Assembly: GCA_934518555.1 (NCBI GenBank)
Contig: CAKSXW010000027.1
Span: 1 to 22,504, forward strand
Length of the DNA stretch: 22,504 nt
Reading direction: 5' to 3'
Source: an uncultured Faecalibacterium sp.
Lineage (GTDB): Bacteria; Bacillota; Clostridia; Oscillospirales; Ruminococcaceae
Numbering within the stretch: the stretch's first letter is position 1; each line of letters starts with the position of its first letter. Both the position numbers and the translations under genes were made by a program. This document shows positions 1-6,387 of this stretch, piece by piece. The notes under the pieces are model-generated. The model was not told where the DNA came from and made no database searches. It saw only the letters and a list, made by a program, of their open reading frames with translations.

Positions 1-71
1 TTGGGGATGAGAGAATCGAACTCCCACAAGTAGAGTCAGAGTCTACCGCACTACCACTATGCAAATCCCCA
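1..71 (-). tRNA. tRNA-Gln (anticodon CTG)
   Basis: Read on the minus strand the sequence folds as a complete cloverleaf. The 7-bp acceptor stem is TGGGGAT with ATCCCCA, starting with the U1-A72 pair typical of bacterial tRNA-Gln, and the discriminator base is A. The D arm closes with GCA/TGC, the anticodon stem is GTAGA/TCTAC around loop CTCTGAC (anticodon CTG, codon CAG), and the T arm is GGGAG-TTCGATT-CTCTC. The variable loop is only four bases. A CCA end cannot be checked because the window starts at the discriminator base. More tRNAs could follow outside the window. Confidence 0.93.
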
Positions 72-115
72 TTATTTTGTTTTCGTCTTGCGGTGTGAGC
101 CGCTCAACGTGTGCT

Positions 116-144
116 ATTATACGGGAAAATGCCGCTGTTGTCAA
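116..144 (-). promoter_or_regulatory. consensus sigma-A promoter of the tRNA-Gln transcript
   Basis: On the minus strand there is TTGACA (139-144), a 17-base spacer and TATAAT (116-121), a perfect match to the bacterial housekeeping consensus. The tRNA 5' end lies about 45 bases downstream, leaving a short leader for RNase P to remove. Strong promoters are usual for stable RNA genes. Confidence 0.9.
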
Positions 145-318
145 GGCTTTTTTGAAAAAAGTTGTACTTTTTTGGAAAGGTACGCAGCAGCGAAAAAATA
201 AAGAGGGGTGGTGGCAGTTTTGCCGGTATCCCCTGGCATCGTCCCAGGAAAGGATCCCCCTATTTGACCAGGTGTTGGAGGTAAAGCCGGAAGATGCCCC
301 GGAAACTCCTTGATACAG

Positions 319-368
319 AAAAAGCAACCTTCCCACAGCCTTTGAAGGCCCGGGGAAGGTTGCTTTTT
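319..368 (-). terminator. bidirectional rho-independent terminator
   Basis: A 16-bp perfect stem (319-334 with 353-368) encloses an 18-base loop that can itself form a small GCCTT/AGGC hairpin. Each strand ends in five T residues. It lies just past the stop of the minus-strand NTPase gene at 418 and is assigned to that transcript; it could also stop transcription arriving on the plus strand. Confidence 0.88.
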
Positions 369-417
369 ATAATAGAATGGTTCGCTGATGGGGAAGGGGC
401 CTTTACAAACTGGCAGG

Positions 418-1503
418 TCAGCTGAGCCCCAGCAGCTCCATGCAGCTCTGAGCGGCCTGGTCTACCTTGTCAAACTCCACTGCAGCCCGGTAATAGGCCT
501 CCAGCTGGTCATGGCAGCCCTTGGCCTGGGCCATCAGGGCGGTGGCCTGCTCCAGCAGCTCCGTGGCGGCCCGGTCATTGAACCGCAGCCGGGCCCGGAA
601 ACCTGCCAGGCTCTCTCGATCCATGAACCGGGTGCACCGCACCCCTTGGGCCCCAGGCAGGTTCACCGGATGCCAACGGTTGTCGGTGAGAAAAGCCAGC
701 CGCAGCTCCGGCAGCAGAAGATGGTCGATCTTATCCTCCGGGTGCATGGCACAGGGGCAGGTGATGATGTGGTGGCCTCGGGCCAGGGCCTCGGCCCGGA
801 TCAGTTCCAGCAGCAGCCGGGACACTGCCCCCTGGTCGTCCCGGAACACCAGGAATCGGTCTGCCAAAGCCAGGGCCGTGTGCTGATAAAACACCGGGCC
901 CTTGGGGGTAAGGGCAGACAGCAGCCGCAGCTCCTCCCTGGCAGGGCCCGGGGTCCGGGGCAGCAGCCGGGTGCAAAGCCGCTTTACATAACGGCGTACC
1001 TTTTCAAAGTCGGTGCAGCAGGCCTCGGCCCGGCGGCTGTCCAACAACAGGCTCCCGGCAGAGGCGATATACCGTGCCGCCCGGCCTCGCAGAGCCCGGT
1101 TGCGAGCAAACAGGTCTTTGATCTCCCCGGCGTAGGGGACCAGGGCCGGGGCCCGGATGGTGTGGTATAAGCTCACCACCGTTTCCTGGGCCCCCGGGGC
1201 CTCCGGCTCCAACACATGGGGCGCAGTGGCGTCCACAATGGCCTGCCGCTGCTGGGGGAACACCACCCCGTCCAGGCTGTCCGGGTCGCTGGCGCAGTGG
1301 ATGCACTCCAGGGGCCGCCCTTGTTGGATGGCCTGCCGGGCCAGCTGCTTCATCAGAGTGGATTTGCCGCAGCCGGGGCCGCTTTTGATCAAAAGCATCT
1401 GCATCCCGGGCTCCCGGCGCAGCGGCTCAAAGTAGCCCTTGAACCCGGCAGGGGTGGTGGCCCCCAAAAAGAAGTCTACCGAATGGGAAGGAACAGCATT
1501 CAT
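418..1503 (-). CDS. P-loop NTPase of the PRK06851-like family, second P-loop degenerate
   Basis: A 361-residue cytoplasmic protein with a clear Walker A motif GPGCGKST at residues 42-49. The family consists of two similar halves, each starting with a TP-x-G-type segment followed by a P-loop. Here the first half has ATTPAGF (15-21) and an intact P-loop. The second half keeps ALTPKG (197-202) and the family-like CPCAMHPED...LLLPEL stretch (249-267), but where a second Walker A is expected it reads FRDDQGAVSR (220-229), with no GKS/T. The cellular role of the family is not known to me. It lies 60 bases downstream of the uracil-DNA glycosylase gene on the same strand, has its own GAGGTG ribosome site (1511-1516), and ends at a terminator, so it is probably the second gene of a two-gene operon. 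The family assignment is from remembered motif layout, not a search. Confidence 0.75.
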   Translation of the reverse strand: MNAVPSHSVDFFLGATTPAGFKGYFEPLRREPGMQMLLIKSGPGCGKSTLMKQLARQAIQQGRPLECIHCASDPDSLDGVVFPQQRQAIVDATAPHVLEPEAPGAQETVVSLYHTIRAPALVPYAGEIKDLFARNRALRGRAARYIASAGSLLLDSRRAEACCTDFEKVRRYVKRLCTRLLPRTPGPAREELRLLSALTPKGPVFYQHTALALADRFLVFRDDQGAVSRLLLELIRAEALARGHHIITCPCAMHPEDKIDHLLLPELRLAFLTDNRWHPVNLPGAQGVRCTRFMDRESLAGFRARLRFNDRAATELLEQATALMAQAKGCHDQLEAYYRAAVEFDKVDQAAQSCMELLGLS

Positions 1504-1563
1504 TGCAAAACACCTCGCTTTTGTTCTACCCTATGCAAAAGCAGGGCGCAAGGTGCATGGCAG

Positions 1564-2130
1564 TCAGTAAGTGTGCTGGCAGACCTTTTGAATGGTATCT
1601 CGCAGGGCCACAAAATCTGCAAAGGCCTCGGGCTTGTTCTGGGGCTGCCGCAGCAAGGCGGCCGGGTGGAAGGTGCCCATAAACAGGATGCCGTTCTTTT
1701 CAAAGAACTGGCCGTGCTCTTTGGTCACCGAAAAATCCGGCCGGATCATCCGCTGTGCGGCCACACGGCCCAGGCAGACCACGATCTTAGGCCGCAAAAG
1801 CCGGAACTGCTCTCGCAGCCAGGGCATACAGGCCTCGCTTTCCTCCGGCAGAGGGTCCCGGTTCTGGGGTGGGCGGCACTTGACGATGTTGGCAATGTAG
1901 CAGTTGCGGCCTCGATCCAGGTCAATGGCAAACAGATATTTGTCCAGCAGCTGGCCGCTGCGGCCCACAAAGGGCAGGCCCTGCTCATCCTCGCTCTGGC
2001 CGGGGCCTTCCCCCACAAACAGCACCTCGGCCTGCGGCACCCCTTGGCCGAACACCACATTGGTACGGGTAGAGCACAGGGAACACCGGGTGCAGGCCAG
2101 GCAGTCGGTCTTAAGGGTTTCCCAATCCAT
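1564..2130 (-). CDS. udg: family 4 uracil-DNA glycosylase (4Fe-4S)
   Basis: A 188-residue enzyme expected to remove uracil from DNA, starting base excision repair of deaminated cytosine. Motif 1 is GEGPGQSED (40-48) and leads into QGLPFVGRSGQLL (50-62); motif 2 is HPAALLR (155-161). The four cysteines expected to bind the 4Fe-4S cluster are C10, C13, C85 and C101. These motifs separate family 4 from the Ung type, which lacks the cluster. The start is fixed by AAGGAG (complement of 2142-2147) ten bases upstream. It is the first gene of a minus-strand operon with the P-loop NTPase and is driven by the promoter at 2197-2225. Length is ordinary for the family. Confidence 0.93.
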   Translation of the reverse strand: MDWETLKTDCLACTRCSLCSTRTNVVFGQGVPQAEVLFVGEGPGQSEDEQGLPFVGRSGQLLDKYLFAIDLDRGRNCYIANIVKCRPPQNRDPLPEESEACMPWLREQFRLLRPKIVVCLGRVAAQRMIRPDFSVTKEHGQFFEKNGILFMGTFHPAALLRQPQNKPEAFADFVALRDTIQKVCQHTY

Positions 2131-2196
2131 GATGGTTCCATCTCCTTAAAAAAGTATGATAATAAATTCACAAAACAGAAATTGTTTTTCTTTTAA

Positions 2197-2225
2197 ATTA
2201 TAGCATTAAAACACAATTTTGTCTT
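2197..2225 (-). promoter_or_regulatory. sigma-A promoter of the udg-NTPase operon
   Basis: On the minus strand the -35 is AAGACA (2220-2225), the spacer is 17 bases and the -10 is TATAAT (2197-2202), preceded by TG in the extended -10 position. The weak -35 is offset by the good -10. The -35 shares two bases with the -35 of the divergent pta promoter. Confidence 0.75.
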
Positions 2226-2251
2226 GAACTTTTTGCCAGGTGTGCTAGAAT
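2224..2251 (+). promoter_or_regulatory. sigma-A promoter of pta
   Basis: TTGAAC (2224-2229), a 16-base spacer and TAGAAT (2246-2251), with TGC directly before the -10 (extended -10). The predicted leader before the pta start is about 73 bases and contains the perfect palindrome GAATGTACATTC (2306-2317). Confidence 0.75.
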
Positions 2252-2330
2252 AGAGAAGAAAGGCATCCTTGTGTCCAACAGCACAGGAGCCTAATGATGG
2301 AATTGGAATGTACATTCGGAGGTAATCACA

Positions 2331-3356
2331 ATGGCTGATATGTTTGCACCGCTGGTAGCACAGCTGAAGGCAAATCCCAAGACGATCGTTTTCACCGAGG
2401 GCAATGACCCCCGCATCCTGGAGGCAGCCAGCAAGCTGCTGGCCGAGGGCGTGCTGAAGGTCGTCATGGTGGGCAATGAGGCAGAGTGCAAGGCTGCTGC
2501 CGCCGCCGGTAATTTTGATATTTCCGCCGCTGAGATCATCGACCCTGAGACCTACGCAGGCTTCGATGAGATGGTCAACACTATGGTGGAGCTGCGTAAG
2601 GGCAAGCAGTCCCCGGAGGAGTGCGCTGCACTGCTGAAGAAGTCCAACTACTTCGGCACCATGCTGGTGAAGATGGGCAAGGCTGACTGCCTGCTGGGCG
2701 GCGCCACCTACTCCACCGCTGACACCATCCGTCCTGCTCTGCAGCTGGTCAAGACCAAGAAGGGTGCCCACCTGGTGAGCTCCTGCTTTATCCTGGACCG
2801 TGACTGCGGCGAGGAGGGCCTGAAGCGCATTGCCATGGGCGACTGCGCCGTGAACATCGACTACACCGATACCGTGGACAAGGCTACCGGCGAGGTCAAG
2901 GCGTCTGCTGCTTCCAAGCTGGCAGAGGTGGCTGTGGAGACCGCCCGTACCGCAAAGCTGTTTGGCATCGACCCGAAGGTTGCCGTGCTGAGCTTCTCCA
3001 CCAAGGGCTCCGGCAAGGGCGGCACTGTGGCTCTGAGCCACGACGCTACCATCAAGGCTCAGGAGATGGATCCCGAGCTGGCTGTGGACGGCGAGCTGCA
3101 GTTTGACGCAGCCGTTGCTCCCGAGGTGGCACAGGTCAAGTGCAAGGGCAGCAAGGTGGCAGGCCAGGCCAACACCTTCATCTTCCCCTGCATCGAGGCC
3201 GGCAACATCGGCTATAAGATCGCACAGCGTCTGGGCGGCTACGCTGCCTACGGCCCCATCCTGCAGGGCCTGAACGCTCCCATCAACGACCTGTCCCGTG
3301 GCTGCAACGCCGACGAGGTCTACAAGATGAGCCTGATCACCGCTTGCCAGTCCTAA
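2331..3356 (+). CDS. pta: phosphate acetyltransferase
   Basis: A 341-residue cytoplasmic enzyme that interconverts acetyl-CoA plus phosphate and acetyl phosphate plus CoA, the first step of acetate and ATP formation from acetyl-CoA. Family hallmarks are visible throughout: VFTEGNDPRIL near residue 20, GGATYSTADTIRPALQ near 123, SFSTKGSGKGG near 223, and the C-terminal GPILQGLNAPINDLSRGC. Length matches the short, single-domain Pta type without the N-terminal regulatory domains of enterobacterial Pta. A strong ribosome site, GGAGGT (2318-2323), sits eight bases before the ATG. Codon use is visibly more biased (GCT, CGT, AAG, CTG) than in neighbouring genes, suggesting high expression. It has its own promoter and terminator. 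The usual partner ackA is not adjacent, so acetate kinase must lie elsewhere, if present. Confidence 0.96.
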   Translation: MADMFAPLVAQLKANPKTIVFTEGNDPRILEAASKLLAEGVLKVVMVGNEAECKAAAAAGNFDISAAEIIDPETYAGFDEMVNTMVELRKGKQSPEECAALLKKSNYFGTMLVKMGKADCLLGGATYSTADTIRPALQLVKTKKGAHLVSSCFILDRDCGEEGLKRIAMGDCAVNIDYTDTVDKATGEVKASAASKLAEVAVETARTAKLFGIDPKVAVLSFSTKGSGKGGTVALSHDATIKAQEMDPELAVDGELQFDAAVAPEVAQVKCKGSKVAGQANTFIFPCIEAGNIGYKIAQRLGGYAAYGPILQGLNAPINDLSRGCNADEVYKMSLITACQS

Positions 3357-3389
3357 CCTGCCAAACGGCTGAATAGCGTTTGCGTTTTC

Positions 3390-3425
3390 AAAGACTGCCG
3401 TACTTTTTGTGCGGCGGTCTTTTTG
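3390..3425 (+). terminator. rho-independent terminator after pta
   Basis: A 14-bp stem (3390-3403 with 3409-3422, two or three G-T pairs) closed by a TTTTT loop and followed by a T run (3420-3424), 34 bases past the pta stop. It makes pta monocistronic. Confidence 0.88.
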
Positions 3426-3878
3426 TTGTATAAAAACGATTTGGAATGCCCTCCGCTGTGCTTTGGGCATATTCAGAGGAATCATTATTTATAATTTCGG
3501 GATAACGGAGCGTCTGCGGACGCTCCGTTATCCCATTTTCACGGGAGGGGTCGTAAAGGAAAACAGGCGGTCTATCATTTCCGTTCCCTCAAATATTAAA
3601 ATGAAATTCCGCTGAATGTGGCTGGCAACGACGACCGCCGCCAGCGAGCAAAGACTTCCCCCGGTCGGGGAGGGAAGATGTCGCATGGCGACAAAAAGGG
3701 GAGTACAGGAAAGAGTTGTTGGGGCAGCGGCCAGCAAGACGCAAGTGCCGCCCAAGGCACGACGTGGATGCTGGGTGCCGCAACCCGGAAGCAGCGGAGG
3801 GCATTTTAAATCGTCCGGGTGCGGCGTTAATCATCCGGGCGCAGCTTTTTGTGCCGCCAAAAACCAGCTGTGCTCCTC
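3426..3878. other. long intergenic region without a convincing gene; probable dispersed repeat
   Basis: No open frame here has a ribosome site, a start and protein-like composition; the frames present are rich in Arg, Gly, Pro and Cys, as expected of non-coding GC-rich DNA. What it holds is a series of hairpins: a perfect 16-bp one at 3499-3534, CTTCCC/GGGAAG (3655-3660 with 3672-3677), TGTCGC-ATG-GCGACA (3679-3693), and GTGCC/GGCAC near 3748-3763. Two imperfect copies of ATC(G/A)TCCGGG(T/C)GC follow each other near 3810-3840. The texture resembles intergenic repeat sequence I associate with Faecalibacterium-type genomes, but this was not checked. Confidence 0.5.
3499..3534. repeat. perfect 16-bp inverted repeat (hairpin)
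   Basis: Positions 3499-3514 are exactly complementary to 3519-3534 around a TGCG loop; the stem begins GGGATAACGGAGCG. ATTTTC follows on the plus strand and CCGAAATTATAA on the minus, so it is not a textbook terminator on either strand. It lies 75 bases past the pta terminator. It may be the end of a repeat element or an RNA-stabilising hairpin. Confidence 0.8.
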
Positions 3879-3907
3879 TTGCAATCCGGCGGCAAATGTG
3901 GTACAAT
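3879..3907 (+). promoter_or_regulatory. sigma-A promoter of the SRP RNA (and probably dnaX operon)
   Basis: TTGCAA (3879-3884), a 17-base spacer and TACAAT (3902-3907), with TGG directly before the -10 (extended -10). Predicted start of transcription is about 3913-3914, exactly where the first RNA hairpin begins. No second promoter is evident before dnaX, so read-through from here may supply it. Confidence 0.82.
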
Positions 3908-3913
3908 ATCTTA

Positions 3914-4117
3914 GCACTCAAAAGGGTGCACCGGACAGCGCCTGCGGCGTGGTTCGGCATACGGATGCGGGTCCTGTACGATGGAGCCGCTGTGAACCAG
4001 GTCAGGTGGGGAACCAAGCAGCCTTAAGCGGCGTGTTCTGTGCGTTTCAGACAGCCTGCATCCGTATGCCGAGCTACGCAGGGCGGGGACAAAACCCCGC
4101 ATAGCGCTGTCCTTTTT
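3914..4117 (+). ncRNA. ffs: signal recognition particle RNA (4.5S/SRP RNA)
   Basis: The diagnostic SRP core is at 3994-4023: ACCAGGTCAGGTGG, a GGAA tetraloop, then CCAAGCAGCC. This is the helix 8 domain bound by the Ffh protein. Successive helices support it: GCCGCT/AGCGGC (3987-3992 with 4027-4032), CTGT/ACAG, a 16-bp helix (3957-3972 with 4055-4070), CCTGCG/CGCAGG, and an outermost GGACAGCGC/GCGCTGTCC (3933-3941 with 4104-4112) followed by five T residues as terminator. Extra hairpins occur at the 5' side (3914-3929, AAAA loop) and 3' side (4083-4100). The predicted length of about 204 nt exceeds the 114-nt E. coli form but is shorter than the Bacillus form of about 270 nt. The position just before dnaX matches scr-dnaX in B. 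subtilis. Ends are inferred from the promoter and terminator. Confidence 0.93.
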
Positions 4118-4154
4118 GTTTGTCCTGATTTTTACCGGAAAGGGGAGAATGGCC

Positions 4155-5981
4155 ATGTATCGTGCCTTGTACCGAAAGTGGAGACCCCAGCGGTTTGAGG
4201 ATGTGGTGGCCCAGCGAGGCATCGTAACGGCCCTGCGGAACCAGGTGGTAAGCGGCCGTGTGGGTCACGCCTACCTGTTTACCGGTGTGCGAGGCACCGG
4301 CAAGACCACCTGCGCCAAGATCTTTGCCAAGGCAGTCAACTGCCTGCATCCGGTCCAGGGGGACCCCTGTGGGGAGTGCGAGATCTGCCGGGGCATCGAC
4401 AACGGCAGCATCCTGGATGTGGTGGAAATGGACGCCGCCTCCAACAACGGCGTAGACGACATCCGGGACCTGCGGGACGAAACGGCCTACACCCCCAGCG
4501 CCTGCCGTTATAAGGTTTATATCATCGACGAGGTGCACATGCTGTCCACAGCGGCCTTCAACGCCTTGTTAAAGACCCTGGAGGAGCCGCCGGCCCACGT
4601 CATCTTTATTCTGGCCACCACCGAGATCCAAAAGGTGCCTGCCACCATTCTTTCTCGCTGCCAGCGGTACGATTTTACCCGGATCGGCCCCCAGGACATT
4701 GCAGAGCGAGTGGAGGCCATTGCAGCGGCGGAGAGCCTGGAGCTGACCCCGGAAGGGGCAGAGCTCATTGCCCGGTTGGCCGATGGTGCCATGCGTGACG
4801 CCCTGTCCATTCTGGACACCTGCGCCGGCGTTACCAGCTCCATTGATGCAGATGTGGTGCGCCGGATGGCTGGCGTCACCGACCGGAGCTACCTGTTCCG
4901 GATCTCCGATGCCCTGGAGGCCCAAGACGGTGCAGCGGCACTGGCCCAGCTGGCCAGCCTGCGGCAGCAGTCGGTGGACGTAAAGCGGCTGACGGAGGAG
5001 CTCATTGCCCATTACCGGGCCTTGATGCTGGCATCCCTGCCTGGGGGCCAGAGCCTGCTGTCCGGTGTCTCTCCGGAGGAGGAGGCTCGCTACCTGGAAA
5101 AGGGCCCCCAGATGGGGCGGCAGGCCGCCATCCAGGCCATCCGCACCCTGGGCACCGCCCTGGAGCACATGACCCGGGGTAGCGACCAGCGCATTGAGCT
5201 GGAACTGGCCCTGTTCAGCCTTTCGGAGCCGCCCCAGCAGACCCAGACCCTTCCGGTGCAGGCAGCTCCGGCCCGGCCCGTGGCTCCGGCAGCCCAGCCC
5301 TTTGCGTCGGCTCCGGCGGTGCAGCCTTTTGCCAGTGCCCCGGTGCAGACCGCCCCGGCGGCCCAGGCCCTGCCGGAACCGGAACCCCAGCCCCAGGCTG
5401 CGGAGCCAGCCGCCCCGGCGGCTGTGGAGGCCCCGGTACAGCCGGAGCCTGTCACTGCCCAGGAACTGCCGCCGCTGCCGGAAGAACCTCCGGTCCAGGG
5501 TGGACAGGCCCTGCCTTGGGAGGAACCGACCCCTCCGGCGTCGGAGCCTGCGGCACCAATGCCCCCGGAAGAACCGGCCCCGGCAGCCCCGGCAAAACCG
5601 GCAGCGGCCCCGGCGGCAAAGCCCCAGGCGGCCCCCGGCGCCATTGCCCCCTACCCGGAATGGGAGCAGATCACCCGGAAACTCCAGGAGGTAGACCCCA
5701 TGCTTTACAGCTATCTCCGAAAGTCCAGGGCCTACTTCGACGGCACCCGGGTGCTCATCGACGGCGGCAAGACCTTCCGGGATTTTATCCGGTCCAACAA
5801 GGACAGCCAGAGGCTGATCAAACGGCTTATTTTTGAGGTGTCCGGCACATCCCTGCCCATTGGCCCCTACGAGCTCAAGACCGCAGAGCGTGCCACCTCC
5901 AACGCAGAGCAGTCCCTCCATGCGCTGGAAAAGCTGGGCCTGGAGGTGTCCATTGAGGACGCTGCAAAAAAGAAACGGTAA
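4155..5981 (+). CDS. dnaX: DNA polymerase III subunits gamma/tau
   Basis: A 608-residue clamp-loader ATPase that opens and loads the beta clamp and, through its C-terminus, tethers the polymerase. It starts MYRALYRKWRPQ, the classic DnaX N-terminus. Walker A is GVRGTGKTT (44-52), the zinc cysteines are C63, C72, C75 and C78, Walker B is IIDEVH (123-128), and the sensor SRC is at 167-169. A linker very rich in Pro, Ala and Glu (about 355-495) separates the ATPase and collar domains from a tau-type C-terminal domain (about 496-608). The ATG at 4155 is preferred over the in-frame ATG at 4149 because AGGGGAG (4141-4147) is seven bases before the former and only one before the latter. Codons near the end contain the slippery heptamer A AAA AAG (5966-5972). 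It heads dnaX-ybaB-recR. Confidence 0.96.
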   Translation: MYRALYRKWRPQRFEDVVAQRGIVTALRNQVVSGRVGHAYLFTGVRGTGKTTCAKIFAKAVNCLHPVQGDPCGECEICRGIDNGSILDVVEMDAASNNGVDDIRDLRDETAYTPSACRYKVYIIDEVHMLSTAAFNALLKTLEEPPAHVIFILATTEIQKVPATILSRCQRYDFTRIGPQDIAERVEAIAAAESLELTPEGAELIARLADGAMRDALSILDTCAGVTSSIDADVVRRMAGVTDRSYLFRISDALEAQDGAAALAQLASLRQQSVDVKRLTEELIAHYRALMLASLPGGQSLLSGVSPEEEARYLEKGPQMGRQAAIQAIRTLGTALEHMTRGSDQRIELELALFSLSEPPQQTQTLPVQAAPARPVAPAAQPFASAPAVQPFASAPVQTAPAAQALPEPEPQPQAAEPAAPAAVEAPVQPEPVTAQELPPLPEEPPVQGGQALPWEEPTPPASEPAAPMPPEEPAPAAPAKPAAAPAAKPQAAPGAIAPYPEWEQITRKLQEVDPMLYSYLRKSRAYFDGTRVLIDGGKTFRDFIRSNKDSQRLIKRLIFEVSGTSLPIGPYELKTAERATSNAEQSLHALEKLGLEVSIEDAAKKKR

Positions 5982-6029
5982 CACGATCTATCCGTGAGAC
6001 CCTAGATAAGTGTAAAAGGAGAACCAATT

Positions 6030-6368
6030 ATGAAAGCAAGAATGCCCGCAGGCTTCGGCCGCCCCGATATGAACGCCCTGATGCGCCAGGCCCAGAAAAT
6101 GCAGGAAGATATGAAGGCCAAGCAGGCCGAGCTGGAAGCCACCGAGTACACCGGCAGTGCCTCCGGCGAGATGGTCACCGTGAAGATGAACGGCAAGCAC
6201 GAGGTGCTGGCTATCACCATCAAGCCCGAGGCTGTGGACCCGGACGACATCGAGATGCTGGAGGACCTGGTGGCCGCCGCTGTCAACGCCACTGTCAAGC
6301 AGGTGGACGAGACTGCTGAGGCCGAGATGGGCAAGCTCACCGGCGGCATGAACATTCCGGGTCTCTGA
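6030..6368 (+). CDS. ybaB: nucleoid-associated protein YbaB/EbfC family
   Basis: A 112-residue DNA-binding protein of the YbaB/EbfC family, which forms dimers and binds the nucleoid. The core is recognisable: a heptad-like helix with [19 protein letters not shown] (about 15-33), then [25 protein letters not shown], then [14 protein letters not shown], with a Gly-rich C-terminus ending in MNIPGL. Length fits the family, although the N-terminal [14 protein letters not shown] is a little extended and positively charged. AGGAG lies eight bases before the ATG. It sits 48 bases after dnaX and 19 before recR; this triplet is conserved across bacteria and suggests a shared role in replication and recombination, though the exact function of YbaB is unsettled. 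Confidence 0.94.
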   Translation: MKARMPAGFGRPDMNALMRQAQKMQEDMKAKQAELEATEYTGSASGEMVTVKMNGKHEVLAITIKPEAVDPDDIEMLEDLVAAAVNATVKQVDETAEAEMGKLTGGMNIPGL

Positions 6369-6387
6369 TCCGGCTGGAGGGAAGAAC

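Noticed and set aside
59..313. 84-codon plus-strand frame ending just before the terminator at 319-368
   Set aside because: It overlaps the tRNA promoter, has no ribosome site or start of its own, and its first half is AT-rich promoter sequence. The last 35 codons look mildly protein-like, so a gene remnant is not excluded.
1504..1563. Separate promoter for the NTPase gene between it and udg
   Set aside because: Only a weak TTGCGC / TAGAAC pair is seen on the minus strand; a shared transcript with udg is simpler.
2193..3485. 430-codon minus-strand frame opposite pta
   Set aside because: It is the antisense shadow of a strongly biased, high-GC gene; it has no ribosome site or protein-like composition, and the plus-strand product is unambiguous.
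3528..4104. Several frames of 60-160 codons on both strands between pta and dnaX
   Set aside because: They overlap one another and the SRP RNA, lack ribosome sites, and have Arg/Gly/Cys/Pro-rich composition typical of shadow frames.
4083..4117. GCGGGG/CCCCGC hairpin as an independent terminator
   Set aside because: The T run does not follow this hairpin directly but follows the 3' half of the outer SRP RNA stem, so the outer stem is the better terminator.
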